A stretch of DNA of 64,000 bases from Chamaelirium japonicum (Eukaryota; Streptophyta; Magnoliopsida; Liliales; Melanthiaceae), in assembly GCA_947650365.1 (NCBI GenBank), contig OX393550.1, forward strand, positions 52,230,379 through 52,294,378, given 5' to 3'. The notes under the pieces were generated by a model. That model saw only the letters and a program-made list of their open reading frames with translations. It was not told where the DNA came from and searched no databases. Below are positions 47,500 to 59,378 of the stretch, one piece after another; within the stretch, counting starts at the first letter, position 1, and each line of letters begins with the position of its first letter. Position numbers and translations under genes: made by a program.

Positions 47500-48440
47500 T
47501 TTGTCTCTGCAGGTACCCCTGTACTTTTGTACTTATTCTTCTCATGTTTACTAGCACGGCAGTTTCTGGACCAGTATCCTTCATTTCCACATTCAAAACA
47601 TATGTCCCTCTTATCTTCAGGTTTAGAGGGATTATTCTTTTCTGGATTCTAAGGAGCGATCCACTTGTTTTTAAAGTATGTGTCCTTCCTAGGACCATAA
47701 TAATCATCTCTTCGAGGATGATTCTGACGTCCACCTCTTCCAGGGTGATTTCTACCTCTTCCAGGGTAGTTATTGCGCCCTCCTCTGCCGTGTCTTCCAC
47801 CTCTCCTTCCTCTGCCTCTACCTCTGCCTCTACCTTGGTAGAAATCATTGGCGTTTGCTTCTAGCAATGCCAATGATTTAGTGGGTCTAGAATTGTGATT
47901 CTTTACCAGTAGGTTATTATGTTCTTCAGCGATCAGGAGAACCTCTATGAGTTTCGAGTACTTCTGGTACTTCATCCCCCTGTATTGCTGTTGTAAAATA
48001 ATGTTATTTGGGTGGAAGGTAGAGAGTGTTTTATCGATCATCTGAGCATCATCTATTTTCTCCTCACAGAGCTTCAGCTTGCTGACGATGTTGAGTAACT
48101 TCGAGTTGAACTCAGCCACGGTCTTGAAGTCCTGGAACCTGAGGGTGATCCATTCGCTCTTTGCTGCTGGCAAAGTGATCATCTTCTGGTGATCATAGCG
48201 TTCCTTGAGTGCCTTCCAGAGATCTGCTAGATCTACTATGTTCATATATTCATTCTTTAGATCTTCGTGTATGTGGTGCCTAAGGAAGATGAGGGCTTTA
48301 GCTTTTTCATCTGGTTTCAATCCATTCTTCTCTTCTAGAGCTTTCTCTAAGTTCTTCGCTTGTAGATGTAGCAAACTATCTACTCGTCAATTCAGAAAAT
48401 TGCTTCCATTGACATTTAATGCATGGAAGCCTAATTTTGT
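47500..48440 (-). pseudogene. gag region of the copia element (fossil)
   Basis: UBN2-type gag domain (for example LWKALKERYDHQKMITLP, RFQDFKTVAEFNSKL and MIDKTLSTFHPNN), then an Arg/Gly-rich basic stretch and a CCHC knuckle-like segment near 47560-47605. It would package element RNA. Confidence 0.85.
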
Positions 48441-48595
48441 AATATTCGACATCTGAAGATTTAATGAATATTAACATTAATTACTATGATTATCATCACA
48501 TTAACATATAAAGGCATGTTGTAGAAAGCAAGTGACATGCCATGGACAAAAGCCTATTAATACTCAGTATTAATAGGATCCTTTTAGAAACCACT

Positions 48596-48680
48596 TGCCA
48601 AGGTAGAGCGGGTTCTATGGAACCGTCATGCGCCTTGCCAAGGTAGAGCGGGTTCTATGGAACCGTCATGCGCCTTGCCA
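48596..48680. repeat. 45-bp tandem duplication in the copia leader
   Basis: CCTTGCCAAGGTAGAGCGGG...CCGTCATGCG occurs twice in tandem with no visible difference, followed by a third partial copy. It lies in the leader of the copia fossil. Confidence 0.85.
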
Positions 48681-49059
48681 AGCTTTTCTAAAAAGGTACT
48701 AATTGCTTAAATACAACTAATTCAGAGAATAACATATTATGCACATGGAACACAAGATAAATATACAGTATAGAGTCTGTTACAATTAAGGACAATTCTG
48801 TCCTTATTTGTAAAACAGATATTGCAAATTGGTCCCTTAGGGGCTAAACAGTTAAATACATAAACAGTGTGTATGAAATAGTAAAATCTGACCGTACCAA
48901 TGCGTCCAGAATATTTCAGATACCCAAGATCCATATATGGATCGAACAATTTGGCTATAGATCGGGTTTACGAAACAGAATTGAAATGAATGGTATATAT
49001 CAAAACAGGCAATCATATATATGTGAGTGCATATAAGAATGGACGGATCAGATCTGTAA

Positions 49060-49265
49060 ATTACAGTCGGGTCGGGCCTCCTATATAGCAGTCGGGTCGG
49101 GTCTACTGTAGTCAGTCGGGTCTGCTTATACAGCAGTCGGGTCGGGTCTGCTGTAAACACAATTGAGTCTGTATTAACACAGTCGGGTCTGTACTAATAC
49201 GTCGGGTCGGGTTAATGCAGGCAGTCGGGTCGGGCCTGGCCTTTAATACAGATCGGGATCGGGTT
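49060..49265. repeat. Degenerate CAGTCGGGTCGGGTCTG repeat
   Basis: About seven copies of a 25-35-bp unit built from AGTCGGGTCGGGT and CTGTA words lie in the copia leader. The GC-rich stretch 49330-49800 that follows has overlapping open frames on both strands with no recognisable domain. Confidence 0.6.
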
Positions 49266-49808
49266 GGATACTATTCACCTTCTTCTCCGATAAAATCGGG
49301 AAGAAGGGAAACCTAGTCACTGTATCACGCCCCCGTGTATAGGCCATCGCCGGCTCGATCGACCGCCGGTCGTGTGGGCTTCTGCTGCCGCCGAGATCCA
49401 GCGCCGCCGGGCGTGCGGGCTGCTACCGCCAGGCGTGCGGGCTGCTGTCGCCGGCGGTTCGGGTTGTCGAATTACGGGCTCGCCGACGAGATCTCAGCGC
49501 CGGATTACTACTGGCAAGGGTCTGGAGCATACCTCTCTCTTGTGTGATCGGGTACACCTGATGATCGGAGCCGGAGCCAGAGCCGGGGAGGACGACTGGA
49601 CGAGAGCCGGGGGGTCGCAAGTCCCGAGACGGGATCCGAAGCCGGGGAGGGCGAGATCCGGAGCCGGGTGAGAGAAGATCTCTCTCTCGTCGTGCCGGGC
49701 TCGGATGGGTCGTTCGTAGCCGAGAGGTCGCGATGGGGTCGGATGGGTCGTGCAACTCCGATCTCCCTTCTCTCTCTCGGCCCGGGGAGAGAACTCGTGC
49801 TGATAACG

Positions 49809-49961
49809 TGTTGGGAAAAACGTGTAGTATTATTCATTTACCCCCCTATATATAGGCATAATTGGAGGTTGGGATAGAGACGGGAAAATCTCCTATCCCA
49901 TGAATCTAGGGGTATTTATCCGGTGGGCATCCATATCCGATGCAACCACCGTTTCATAACA
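49809..49961 (-). repeat. Candidate short 5' LTR of the copia element
   Basis: On the minus strand it would begin TGTTATGAAACGGTGG and end CCCAACA, about 153 bp, next to CGTTATCAGCACGAG. TG...CA ends and position fit an LTR. The partner LTR is missing, so this cannot be confirmed here. Confidence 0.45.
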
Positions 49962-50157
49962 AAAGACGTGCTAGCCGGTGGACGCTATTTTTTGAAAGGC
50001 GTTTCTTTACAAGTGTCATATCCTCCTTTATTTTCTTAATCACACATTTGACCAAATTTACTCTTGTTGGACTAAATGTTAAACAAAATGTACTTTATAT
50101 GATAGTGGAGTAAAGTTATCATGCTCTCCCGATTCACAAAATTTGCATATAAATCTC
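49962..50157. other. Intergenic DNA
   Basis: AT-rich, nothing recognised. Confidence 0.4.
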
Positions 50158-50160
50158 TAA

Positions 50161-50629
50161 GAGCATCTCCAACGGGCTCCGAAGGAGGGCTCTGAAGGCC
50201 CACGTGGCACTCCGAAGGATTTTGGGCGTTCCAACCAGCTCTGAAAGAATCTCCCAAGGCCTACGTGGCATGCCACGTAGGCCACGTGCCCCCCGGACCT
50301 CCGAAGCCCTCCACATACAACAGAGGCCCTTCGAAGCCTCCGAGCGAATAAAAAATTCCAAATTTTTTTTAAAAACCCCCCGGATCTTTCATAAATTATT
50401 TTATAAAAAAGCCTCCGAAGGCCTACGTGCTTGGGGTTTGGAGTAAATTTGGAGAGTTTGGATAAATTGGAAATGGATAGGGTGTTTGGTGCAAAATACT
50501 CGGACATCCGGTTCGGAGGCCGTTGGAGCTGAACCTCTCACCGAAGAGGCCTCCGATGAGATGGCAGCAAAAAGCGGGCCCCACTTGCTTCGGAGGTGCT
50601 CCGAGCTTCAGAGCCGGTTGGAGATGCTC
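50161..50629. mobile_element. Tourist-type (PIF/Harbinger) MITE
   Basis: Starts GAGCATCTCCAACGGGCTCC and ends GAGCCGGTTGGAGATGCTC, inverted copies of each other. It is flanked by a TAA duplication (50158-50160 and 50630-50632), the usual 3-bp target of PIF/Harbinger elements. It is 469 bp; minus-strand frames up to 116 codons have no recognisable domain and may be chance. Confidence 0.85.
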
Positions 50630-50632
50630 TAA

Positions 50633-51954
50633 GGGGGTGTTAGTCAATTATGGCTTTTTTTAGACTTCTGTGACCAAACTATGTGGACTTTTTTGGACTC
50701 GGGAGGCTGTAAAACTTTTTTCAAAGAGCCCACCAATTTTTTTTGAGAATTTCAGACTTTGAATTCCACTTTCTTGTGGACTTTTGTGATCTTTTTTGTG
50801 GGTTTTAAAGTCTGAAAAGCACAAGTCAGGGATAATGGATATGGGTTTTTTCATGAACTCTTTGGTGGACTTTTTTTTGGTACAAACTCTTGGTGGCCAA
50901 AACCCTTTGGTGGGCTTGGCACATAATGTGACATGGGGTGATCCTCATCTCAAAATTCGGATTGATCACAAATATTTTGGCAGCAAAGTTTAGCCAAACC
51001 ACATGATTCCCTCCCAATCATCAAAACACATGATTCACTCCCAATCATCCAAATAATATGTACATACATCCAATAATACATCATGAATCATAAAATTAAA
51101 ATAAAATTTCAAAGCAACAAAACTAACACTAGTAATCAAAATATGCATTGCGCCGGTGATTAGGGTTTTCACATTCATCATCAAAACACCAATCATAGAC
51201 TAATCAGAAAAAACCCAATCACACGAGGAGTTTATTCGTTAAGTTCTTCTAAATAGTCGAAAACTTGGTTTTTTTCGAAGCGTAAATTTCTGTGTGTATT
51301 TGCCTAGAACCGTTGAAAGCATACTTTTTTTCAAAGCATACTTTCAACGGTTCCAACGGTTCACACAGAAACATAAAGCATACTTTCAACGGTTCCATCG
51401 GTTCACACAGAAATTTCATTTCACTAAAGTATTGGAAGCTTTTTTAAAAATAATGTAGTTCAAGCTTCATAATGGATACTCCTGCTCTAATTTGAACTCC
51501 AATCAAAATTAGTCGGAGTACAATATACAATATTTTGACTCCTATCCTGGCGACGCGATTGGTAACTTTGAGACTATTATTGGCACTACTATCACAGACC
51601 TCACGGATTCACTTACCTTCTCGAAGGAATGCTTTTTCAAAGGGAGCAACCCCTTTGGGCTCATTGCTTTGGTGACTCCTCGGGGATCCTGTCCTCTGAG
51701 CAGAGTTTCGACATCCCTAATTATCGTTTTAGATGGTATCTATCGCCTGTCGGATGGAAAGTTTTCCCCACCATGGTCGATACATACCTTTCTATCTGAC
51801 TGCATGACTGCAGGTATCTTCCTGAAACTCTCAAGCCTAGAAAATGCAAATTGTGATTCCGATTTGCATCTCCTCTTTTGTGCTTTCAGAGTTGTTTTTG
51901 TGGAAGGTTAGTAGTAATTTATTTGAACGGACTGGGGTGCCATGAATAGAACCC
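50633..51954. other. Intergenic DNA with a small palindromic cluster
   Basis: No gene is recognised. At 51285-51420, AAGCATACTTTCAACGGTTCC occurs twice directly and once inverted, with CACACAGAAATTT-like ends on both sides, forming an imperfect foldback of about 130 bp. A plus-strand frame of 80 codons at 51669-51911 has no recognisable domain. Confidence 0.4.
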
Positions 51955-52396
51955 CTAGTTTCCTTTCAAAAAAAAAAAGAACATAACTACTTGTAGTTAC
52001 AATTACAATTACAAATGTATTTGAAAGTCCAACAACCAAAACCAAAAGGACCCTAATTGTGATATGACTCCTATACTATTATCCTAAAAACCTATTAATA
52101 AGTAAAAATTGTTTTTACAAACCAACACCTATAGTCTTTACTATTTATATATAAAAGCCCTTTGAAATTCTAGTTTCCTTTCAAAAAAAGAAAGAAAGAC
52201 ATAACTACTTGTAGTTACAGTTACAATTACAATTACAAATGTATTTGAAAGTCTAACAACCAAAACCAAAAGGACCCTACTTGTGATATGACTCCTATAT
52301 TATTATCCTAAAAACCTATTAATAAGTAAAAATTGTTTTTACAAACCAACTCCTATAGCCGTTACTATTTATATATAAAAACCCTTTGAAATTCTA
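51955..52396. repeat. Tandem duplication, two units of about 215 bp
   Basis: CTAGTTTCCTTTCAAAAAA starts each unit (51955 and 52170). The units share CTTGTAGTTAC, a TTACAATTACAA run and ACCTATTAATAAGTAAAAAT, and differ by a few bases and small indels. Confidence 0.85.
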
Positions 52397-52475
52397 TGTT
52401 TATATATAAATCCGTCGGCTCCTTGCTCTTCAGCAATGGCCCGATGCATCACTGATCATCTGAATCAATATTGAG

Positions 52476-52915
52476 TTTTTCTTCAAAACAATATTTTTTT
52501 TAAAAAAAATACTTTAATGGTCACCTGTCAAAAATAATTTTAAAAGTGGTCATTTATCTGCCACGTGGCCACCACATCAGCTCTTTAGTGAATTTTTTAT
52601 CCAATAAAATCAGTAAGTGGGATACTACTTTTGAAATCGGTATTTTATTTCTCAAAAAAAAAAAAATGATATTTTATTTACCGATTTACACTACAGGTCA
52701 CATGTTAATGTGATTGTCCCCTTTTTTAAAAGCAAACTTTAAAGCTGAAAGTGATATTGAAAACCGGTATTCCATATATTGATTTTACTGGATATAAAAA
52801 TTTTAGCACATAGCTGATATGGTGGCCATGTGACGGGTTACTTTTGAAATTAATTTTGACAGATGATTATTAAAATAATTTTTTTTTTTATATAAAATAC
52901 TGTTTTGAATAAAAA
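52476..52915. mobile_element. MITE with long AT-rich inverted repeats
   Basis: The left end TTCAAAACAATATTTT followed by GGTCACCTGTCAAAAATAAT and GCCACGTGGCCACCACATCA is repeated inverted at the right end (GATATGGTGGCCATGTGAC, TTAATTTTGACAGATGATTA, ATACTGTTTTGAA). Arms are about 130 bp and diverged. Non-coding. No clear target duplication. Confidence 0.65.
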
Positions 52916-53609
52916 CCCATCAACATTCGGCTTGAGAAAAAAAAATTTGTTTAATGTTGGTTTTAATTTGTATCTAGCCCCTTACAAAAGATGAAAATGT
53001 TTAATGTCGGTTTTCATTTGTATCTAGCCCTTACAAAAGATGAAATTACCAGCGAGTTAAAGCACGAAGCAATTTTATCCGGCAAATGTGATAACATTTC
53101 AACCTATCAACCTGAAGCCACTGGACTAGTTTTTCAGGTCTTGTCCTCGAATTGAATCCACTAAAATTATAACAGATGGAGGTGTTAAAATCTCCGGCAC
53201 CAATTAATAAATTCTTTCATATATTTCAGGGTGAAACTTTCACCATGTGACCATCAACTTTCACCCACCTTTCTTTGAAGAAAAGAAAAGGAGAAAACTT
53301 TTTCCCGCCTTTTTATTTTTTTGGAGGAAATTAAGTGCAAGCCCTGTAGATAGCATCAAGAAATTGTGCATGACAGCTAATGATTTCATCTAAGCCTAGG
53401 TCCATAGAATCAAAGTAGTTTTTAAGGGTGATCCTCTTCCACGGTTCTGCACAGAATAGGTCATTTGCAAACCGCTTTTGATAACACATTGTTTTTTAAA
53501 TACTAAAAATACCCAGAGGATCTTCCTGCATTAATTAACAGTATATGATTTAGGGATAAGTTTTTTCTTTTTAGCGGGAATAGTTGCACGGGTTGTTTTG
53601 ACGGGAATA
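52916..53609. other. Intergenic DNA with a short tandem duplication
   Basis: A unit of about 52 bp (GTTTAATGTTGGTTTTAATT... ACAAAAGATGAAA) is duplicated at 52950-53045. No gene is visible. Confidence 0.5.
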
Positions 53610-53741
53610 GTGGAACATGTTGCTACAGTGATTTCACTATCGTAGCTACAGTGAAATCACTGTAGCTGCTACAATGATTTTTGCCGTGATTTTTTTTAAA
53701 AAATTTTCTACAATAAAATCACCATAGCAATAATACTCAAT
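53610..53741. repeat. Dispersed hairpin repeat GCTACAGTGATTTCACTGTAGC
   Basis: Several inverted words (GCTACAGTGATTTCACT, AGTGAAATCACTGTAGC) form nested hairpins, ending in AATACTCAAT. Related DNA continues beyond the LINE at 59458-59745, and another copy lies at 61370-61530. The LINE therefore inserted into this repeat. Confidence 0.65.
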
Positions 53742-53762
53742 GGTGAGGAATTTCTTCAGAGG

Positions 53763-55451
53763 GTGACGATGGCGAGAGGGAGATCCCGAGGGCGATCCAG
53801 AGAGCGATCCCCAAGGTCATTAGGGCTCCACCGGCGTCCGATCGGCGCGTGCTCCCGAGGAGCCTCGAGAACCAGGGCTGAGACTCTCGAGGGGGGCGGT
53901 TCGGCGAGAGAGGTGGATAGGCGTAGTTCCCGGGATAGGCGTCTCGGGGGCGCCTCTCAACCCTCTTCGTCGGCCAACCACCAGAGAGTCTCCTTCGCCG
54001 ACGTGGTGCGACGTCCAGCCCCACCCCCATCGACGACGGGTGCCAGGGGATCTCCAGGCCGGCTCTATCGCAGGGGGGTTCCCGGGCGTCGTTGCCACCG
54101 GTGCGGAGAGCGGGATCACGCGGTCGTAGCCTGCAGGAACCCTCTGGTTTGTTTTACCTGTGGGAAGGTGGGGCATACTTCCCACAGGTGCGGGATGGTT
54201 CGGTCCTCGGGTTCTACCGGATCTTCGACCGCGGGTGTGGGAGCATCGGTAGATTTGCCGGATGATCCCCGGAGGGAGGAGATGATGGAAGTGCTGAGCA
54301 GATCCGGGGTGTGCCGTGTCTTTCGGAGGTCGGTGTCAGCGACGGAGCTATCCGGGCACCTCCGGCACGCGTGGCAGGGATCCTGGGCTTTGCCGGTGTA
54401 GGAGATCGACAACGGGGAATTTCTTGTTGAATTCCCTTTCCGCCAGTTCCTAGATATCGAAGTCGGTCGTGGTGTGCGTGATCTGGGAGCTATATCGGTC
54501 TCCTTTCGTCCGTCGGAGGAGCTGGGAGGGGCGGTTGCGAGGAGGAAGAGGACAGCCCTACGGGTCACCATATTCGGCCTCCCTTTCGATGCCTGGGGGG
54601 AGGGCTCAATCCGCGTGTTGCTGGAACCCTATGGAGTGGTTTAGGAGTGTTTCAACGTCTTCCCCTCGATTTCCCACAGGCGGTTCTGCCAGGCCACAGT
54701 CCTCGGCTACGAACCCATCATGATCCCGCCCTCGGTGCAATTCTCCCATGGTTATGGAGTGTTTAGGGTTCGCCTTACCACTCAGGTTTTGGGGGACTGC
54801 ACCTCGCTCCCACCCCCTCCCCTTGGCCACTTACCCCCCCTGGAGCATGGCATTGGAGACAGGATGCCCTTCGGAGAGCCTGTGATCCCACCAGGTTTTG
54901 GGCCGCCAGTGGCAGCTAGGCCTCAACCTACTCGGTTCCGGCAACCGTGCGTAAGGCCTCCACAGTCCCCTGCTCCAGCTCACGTCAACGAGGCCAATCC
55001 GCTAGGAGGAGAGGCGGGTGGTCAGGACCCAGGTACGCCATCCCTCCAACAGATTACCCGGGATGCAGGTATGATTGTTTCAAACCTTGATTTGAGCACG
55101 AATGGAGACGTCCCTTCCTTTTCTTTTGAGGGTGCCCGCGTTGCTTGTGTGGCTCCCCACGTCAACCCCTTTGTTGACGAGCATGAGGGAGTCTCTGTTG
55201 GTTTGGTGGAGCGGGGCCCCCCTTTGGGTCCCCAAGAGGATCATGTGCCAATCACTGTAGATAGCTCCCTTTTGGGGGGAGCTAATGTTCCTAACTTTGA
55301 TGTCAGCAGGAGTGCTGTGACAGATCAGGGGAATGGGAGGCGGGGGGCCACAGCTGATCAATGCATAGACCAGGGGAGGCAGGAAGCCACGGTGGATGGT
55401 AGTGTCGTCCAGCTTCAGTCGGCAAGGAGGAGTTTCAGACAGATTTTGTAG
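53763..55451 (+). pseudogene. LINE ORF1: zinc-knuckle and DUF4283-like protein
   Basis: Translation starts near ATG 53763 or 53769. An Arg/Ser-rich basic N-terminus is followed by two CCHC knuckles (CHRCGERDHAVVAC and CFTCGKVGHTSHRC, about residues 110-145). A DUF4283-like stretch follows (GEFLVEFPFRQFLDIEVG near 54415-54470) and a Pro-rich C-terminal part to about 55451. An in-frame TAG at 54399-54401 and further disruptions before 54720 break it. Knuckles before DUF4283 differ from the more usual order DUF4283 then knuckle. ORF1 proteins bind LINE RNA. Confidence 0.8.
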
Positions 55452-55469
55452 CGCTCCTCAGATGATCCT

Positions 55470-55691
55470 ATGCTTGCCCAAGCTCTGGTATGGTCAAAGA
55501 TGCGCCTTTTGGAGTTGGATCAGGCGGACCCTTCGGTTTCCTTTCCCCTTTCTCTTTTGGAAGATGATGTAATCCTTGACATTGCTAGGAAATGTAGATT
55601 TATTACTGCACCAGAGCTGGATGGTGTTCATTTTTTCCTTGACTCTATCAGGGCTATGGAGGAGAAGAGGGCGAAGTTGGCCTCGTCCTGA
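55470..55691 (+). pseudogene. LINE segment between ORF1 and ORF2
   Basis: Encodes a Leu/Asp-rich stretch (FPLSLLEDDVILDIARKC) that has a homologue in the separate LINE fragment at 59745-59930 (LNMLEDNTILDIASSIG). It probably belongs to the C-terminus of ORF1. It ends just before the endonuclease start. Confidence 0.55.
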
Positions 55692-55752
55692 GGAAGCTGT
55701 CGTGATGGAGTTGGTGGAGTGGTGTGGGAGTTCCTTTCTTAGTGTTTCTATG

Positions 55753-58700
55753 AAGATTTTAGCTTGGAATGTTAGGGGTCTGGGAAAGTCGGAGAAGAGG
55801 CGGGCTGCCAGTTCTTTTGCCTCCATTCACGACGTTGATATCATCTGCATCCAAGAGTCGAAGCGAGAGAATCCGACGAGCCATTTTTTCTGTTCTCTCA
55901 GTACGAAGAAGATTGCTAAGTGGGAAGCGAAAGACGCTACTGGAGCATCAGGGGGTATTCTGGTAGGGCACAACGATGACCTGTTCTTACTGAGAAGTAC
56001 GAATGTCGGAGTTTTCTCCCTTTCTCTTATTTTTCAGAATAGGCTAGACGGTGAGGAGTGGATGCTATCTTCTGTCTATGGCCCGACAGATCACAGTAGA
56101 GGTGATGATTTCTGGACGGAATTGTCCTTGCTCCGGGTGAACTTTTATGGCCCTTGGGTGATCGCAGGGGATTTCAATGTCACGCGAGGGTCGGGAGAGC
56201 GGCTTCGCAGTGGTGGTGATATTTCAGCGATGAGAGCTTTCTCCATCTTCATTCGGAATCAGGAGCTAATTGATCTCCCTTTGACTGGCCGCACCTTCAC
56301 GTGAAGCAACAAGAGAGAAGACCCCATTTTGGCCAGGCTCGATCGGTTCCTGATTTCGGCGGACTGGGACTCGTGCTTTCTGGGTTCGATTCAGTCAGGG
56401 CTGGCTTTCTATGTTTCCGATCATGCCCCAATTCTTCTCTCTACCGATTCAATTTCTTCAGTCCGACCCCCCTTTAGGTTTGAGCTAATGTGGTCGATGG
56501 AGGAAGGTTTCAAGGATCTGCTGGCCGGATGGTGGGAGGAAGCAGGCAACCTTGATAATTCGGCGTTGAACATGACGAGCAAGCTCTGATTTATCAAGAG
56601 GAAACTTTTGTGTTGGAGCAGAGACCATTTTGGTAATGTTCTACGGCAAAAGGCCTCTACCTTGGTAGTGATTCAGTCTCTTGAAGTTAGGGGAGAATCC
56701 ACCGAACTTACGCATCGGGAGACTGCGAAGTTGAAGGAGCTGAATGAGAATCTAATCCTTCTCTTACGGAAGGAGGAAGAGATATGGAGGCAACGTTCGA
56801 AGGAGCAATGGGTAAAGCTGGGAGATGCGAATACCACCTATTTCCACAAGGTGGCTAACGCTCGGAGGAGGAAGAACTTTCTGACTTCTCTGTGGCACGA
56901 GGAGCGATCGTTGACGGCCACATCCGATATCCTGGAGGCAGCAACTTCTTTTTTCAAGAGCTCATTCCGGGAGTCTAACGGAGCCACTGAGGTCTCGTTT
57001 GATTGGATCGGTATCGAATTCCAGAGACTTCAGGGCGTGGCGTCTCGGGCATTGACGCAGAGTTTAGCGACGAGGAATTCCGCAGAGCGGTCTTTCAGTC
57101 CAAAGGTGATGGGGCTCCGGGGCCGGATGGGTTCCCTATGGCGTTCTACCAAAAGTACTAGGACATGTTGAAGGGTGACCTCTGCCGGTTTTTGCGAAAC
57201 TTCTTCTCGGGTAAGGTGCGTCTCCACTACCTGAATCATTCCTGGATAATCCTTCTTCCTAAGAAATCTGCTGCAGAGGCCATTCGGGACTTCAGGCCAA
57301 TCTCTCTGTCAAATTGCCTCTACAAGATCGTCACGAAGGTACTAGCCAATAGGCTAGCGGACAATATCTCCTTGCTGGTCTCCCCCTCCCAGATGGCATT
57401 CATCAGGGGGAGATTGATCCTGGACAGTGTGGCGGTGGCTCACGAAACCATCTTTCACCTGCGCGAATCCGGAGAAGAAGGAGTGTTGCTGAAGATTGAC
57501 TTCGAAAGAGCCTTCGATCAGATCAGATGGGATTTTTTGCTTGACCTACTGAAGGCCAAGGGCTTCTCTAGTAATTGGTTGGTCTGGATAAGAGAGATTT
57601 TGGTATCCTCGAAGCTTTCTTGTCTTATCAATGGAGAGCAGGGCAAGGACTTCAAGGTTTACAAGGGCCTAAAGCAAGGTTGTCCCCTTTCCCCGTATCT
57701 ATTTATTCTGGTGGTCGATGCTTTCGATGCCACGATTCGCAAGGCGAATGCTGAAGGTCTGGTGAAGGGAGTGGGCGGACACGGTTGGACCACCTCGAAT
57801 TTGCATTATGCGGACGACTCTCTCTTATTCACCATGGCTTGTCCTTTCCAGATGGTCTCGCTCAAGATACTCCTTTACGGACTGAAATTGACTTCAGGTC
57901 TGAAGATTAACTTCCAGAAGAGCAACCTTTATTACATTGGCACGGGGGATGCAGGTAGCGGATTAGCTAGGCTTTTGAACTGTAAAGAGGCTACCTTGCC
58001 AATGAAGTACTTGGGGCTGCCTATCAGTGATAAAGCCCTGAGACGGGAGGATTGGGAGCAGCTGATTCTCAAGATCGAGAGGAGATTGGAGGGTTGAAAG
58101 GGTAGATTTCTATCATCGGGTGGCAGACTAGTGCTGGTGAACTCAGTTCTCTCTTCGATTCCCTCGTACTACCTTTCCTTCTACTTTTTGCCGTCTTGGG
58201 TGATAGACAGGATCGACAAAATTCGGCGCTCCTTCCTTTGGCATGGTGTGGGAGTCAATGCGGGAGGCTACAATTTGATGAGATGGGACCAAGTTTGTCT
58301 TCCAAAGAAGCTGGGAGGGCTGGGAGTTTTAGACCTGCGCAGGTTTAATATTTCGATGTTGGGAAAATAGTGGTGGAGGCTGCAGTAGGGATCGGGGGGC
58401 TCCTGGCGAGATGTTATTCTGGCAAGGTATTTCAAGAGGTTCTCTCCTTTGCACGTGAGGGGTAGAGTTTCTGGCCGGATTTCCCATTTTTGGAGGGGCA
58501 TACTGAGGGTCAAGGACTTCTACCAGGAGGCGACTACACTTACTTTAGGTGATGGGAGGGACATTAGATTTTGGAGAGACACTTGGCTTGGGACCAGGCC
58601 ACTGGAGCAGCTTTTCCCATCGCTTTTCTCCTTGGCCCGGAATAAGGGAGCTTCAGTCCGATCTCAACCTTGTCGAAGGCATGGCTCTATCGGTTGGAGC

Positions 58701-59378
58701 ATAAAGTTAGGGGCTCCGCTTAATCAAGAAAGTCATCGGGAGTTGCAGGATCTTTACTCGATTCTGCAGGCGGCCTCTTTCAGGACGTCGAGGGATGAAG
58801 TCCGATGGAACTGCACCTCTTCAGGGGTCTTCTCCGTTAGATCTTTCTACGAGTATCTACTTCCTTGGCTTCAGCGACACAGGCCCTCGAAGGCAATTTG
58901 GAGGACGAAGGCGCCCTCGAAGGTTCAGATCTTCTCCCTCCTGGCCTCGAGAAACAAGATTCTGACGAAGGCGAATTTATTGCGGCAGAAGCACCCCCAG
59001 GCGTCGGACACTTTCTGTACCTTCTGTGCCTCGGAGGAGGAGACGGCGTCGCACCTGTTGCTCGGGTGTCCTTTTGCTAGACAATTGTGGGACCACTTCG
59101 AAGGAAAGGCAGGGATATCCTCGCACCCTAGGACTCTCTAGGGCCTTTGGAGCTCTTGGAGAAGGGGAAGAATCTCAGTGGGGATCCAGAAGCCGTGGGA
59201 TATGTTGGTCATGGCGATCGTGTGGGTCATCTGGCTTGAGCGGAATAACCGAATTTTTAATGCTAACCCGAAGAAGCTGCGGCATTCGGTGTATTCCCTC
59301 TTCAAAACCTGGATTAGCCCTTGGCAAGATAGCCTAGGGGAGGAGGCACTTCGTTTTTGTAACGATATTCTGACTTAG
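55753..59378 (+). pseudogene. LINE ORF2: endonuclease and reverse transcriptase
   Basis: The endonuclease starts MKILAWNVRGLGKSEKRR (55753) with IICIQESK, ASGGILVG, AGDFNVTR and a later SDHAPIL motif (about 56425). The reverse transcriptase (about 57180-58100) has RPISLSNCLYKIVTKVLANR, LKIDFERAFDQIRWDFL, GLKQGCPLSPYLF and the catalytic LHYADDSLLF. The thumb and zf-RVT region follow (KAIWRTKAPSKVQIFSLLA, CTFCASEEETASHLLLGC), with the C-terminus to 59378. Stops include TGA at 56302, TGA at 56587, TGA at 58095, TAG at 58368 and TAG at 58386, plus a frame disturbance near 57000-57165. Several of these replace Trp codons that are conserved in the family. Confidence 0.88.

Larger units (their letters stand above)
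45065..49961 (-). mobile_element. Ty1/copia retrotransposon, truncated (fossil)
   Basis: Minus-strand order from right to left: a short LTR candidate (49809-49961), a CACGTTATCAGCACGAG primer-site-like sequence, a long leader, gag, zinc knuckle, protease, GAG-pre-integrase and integrase. The element stops just after the integrase, so reverse transcriptase, RNase H and the other LTR are absent. It carries several breaks in addition. The age is not measurable from one LTR, but the decay suggests an old copy. Confidence 0.85.

Noticed and set aside
49335-49877. GC-rich open frames up to about 110 codons in the copia leader
   Set aside because: Frames overlap on both strands, are Arg/Gly/Ser/Pro-rich and show no recognisable domain; GC-rich DNA has few stops by chance.
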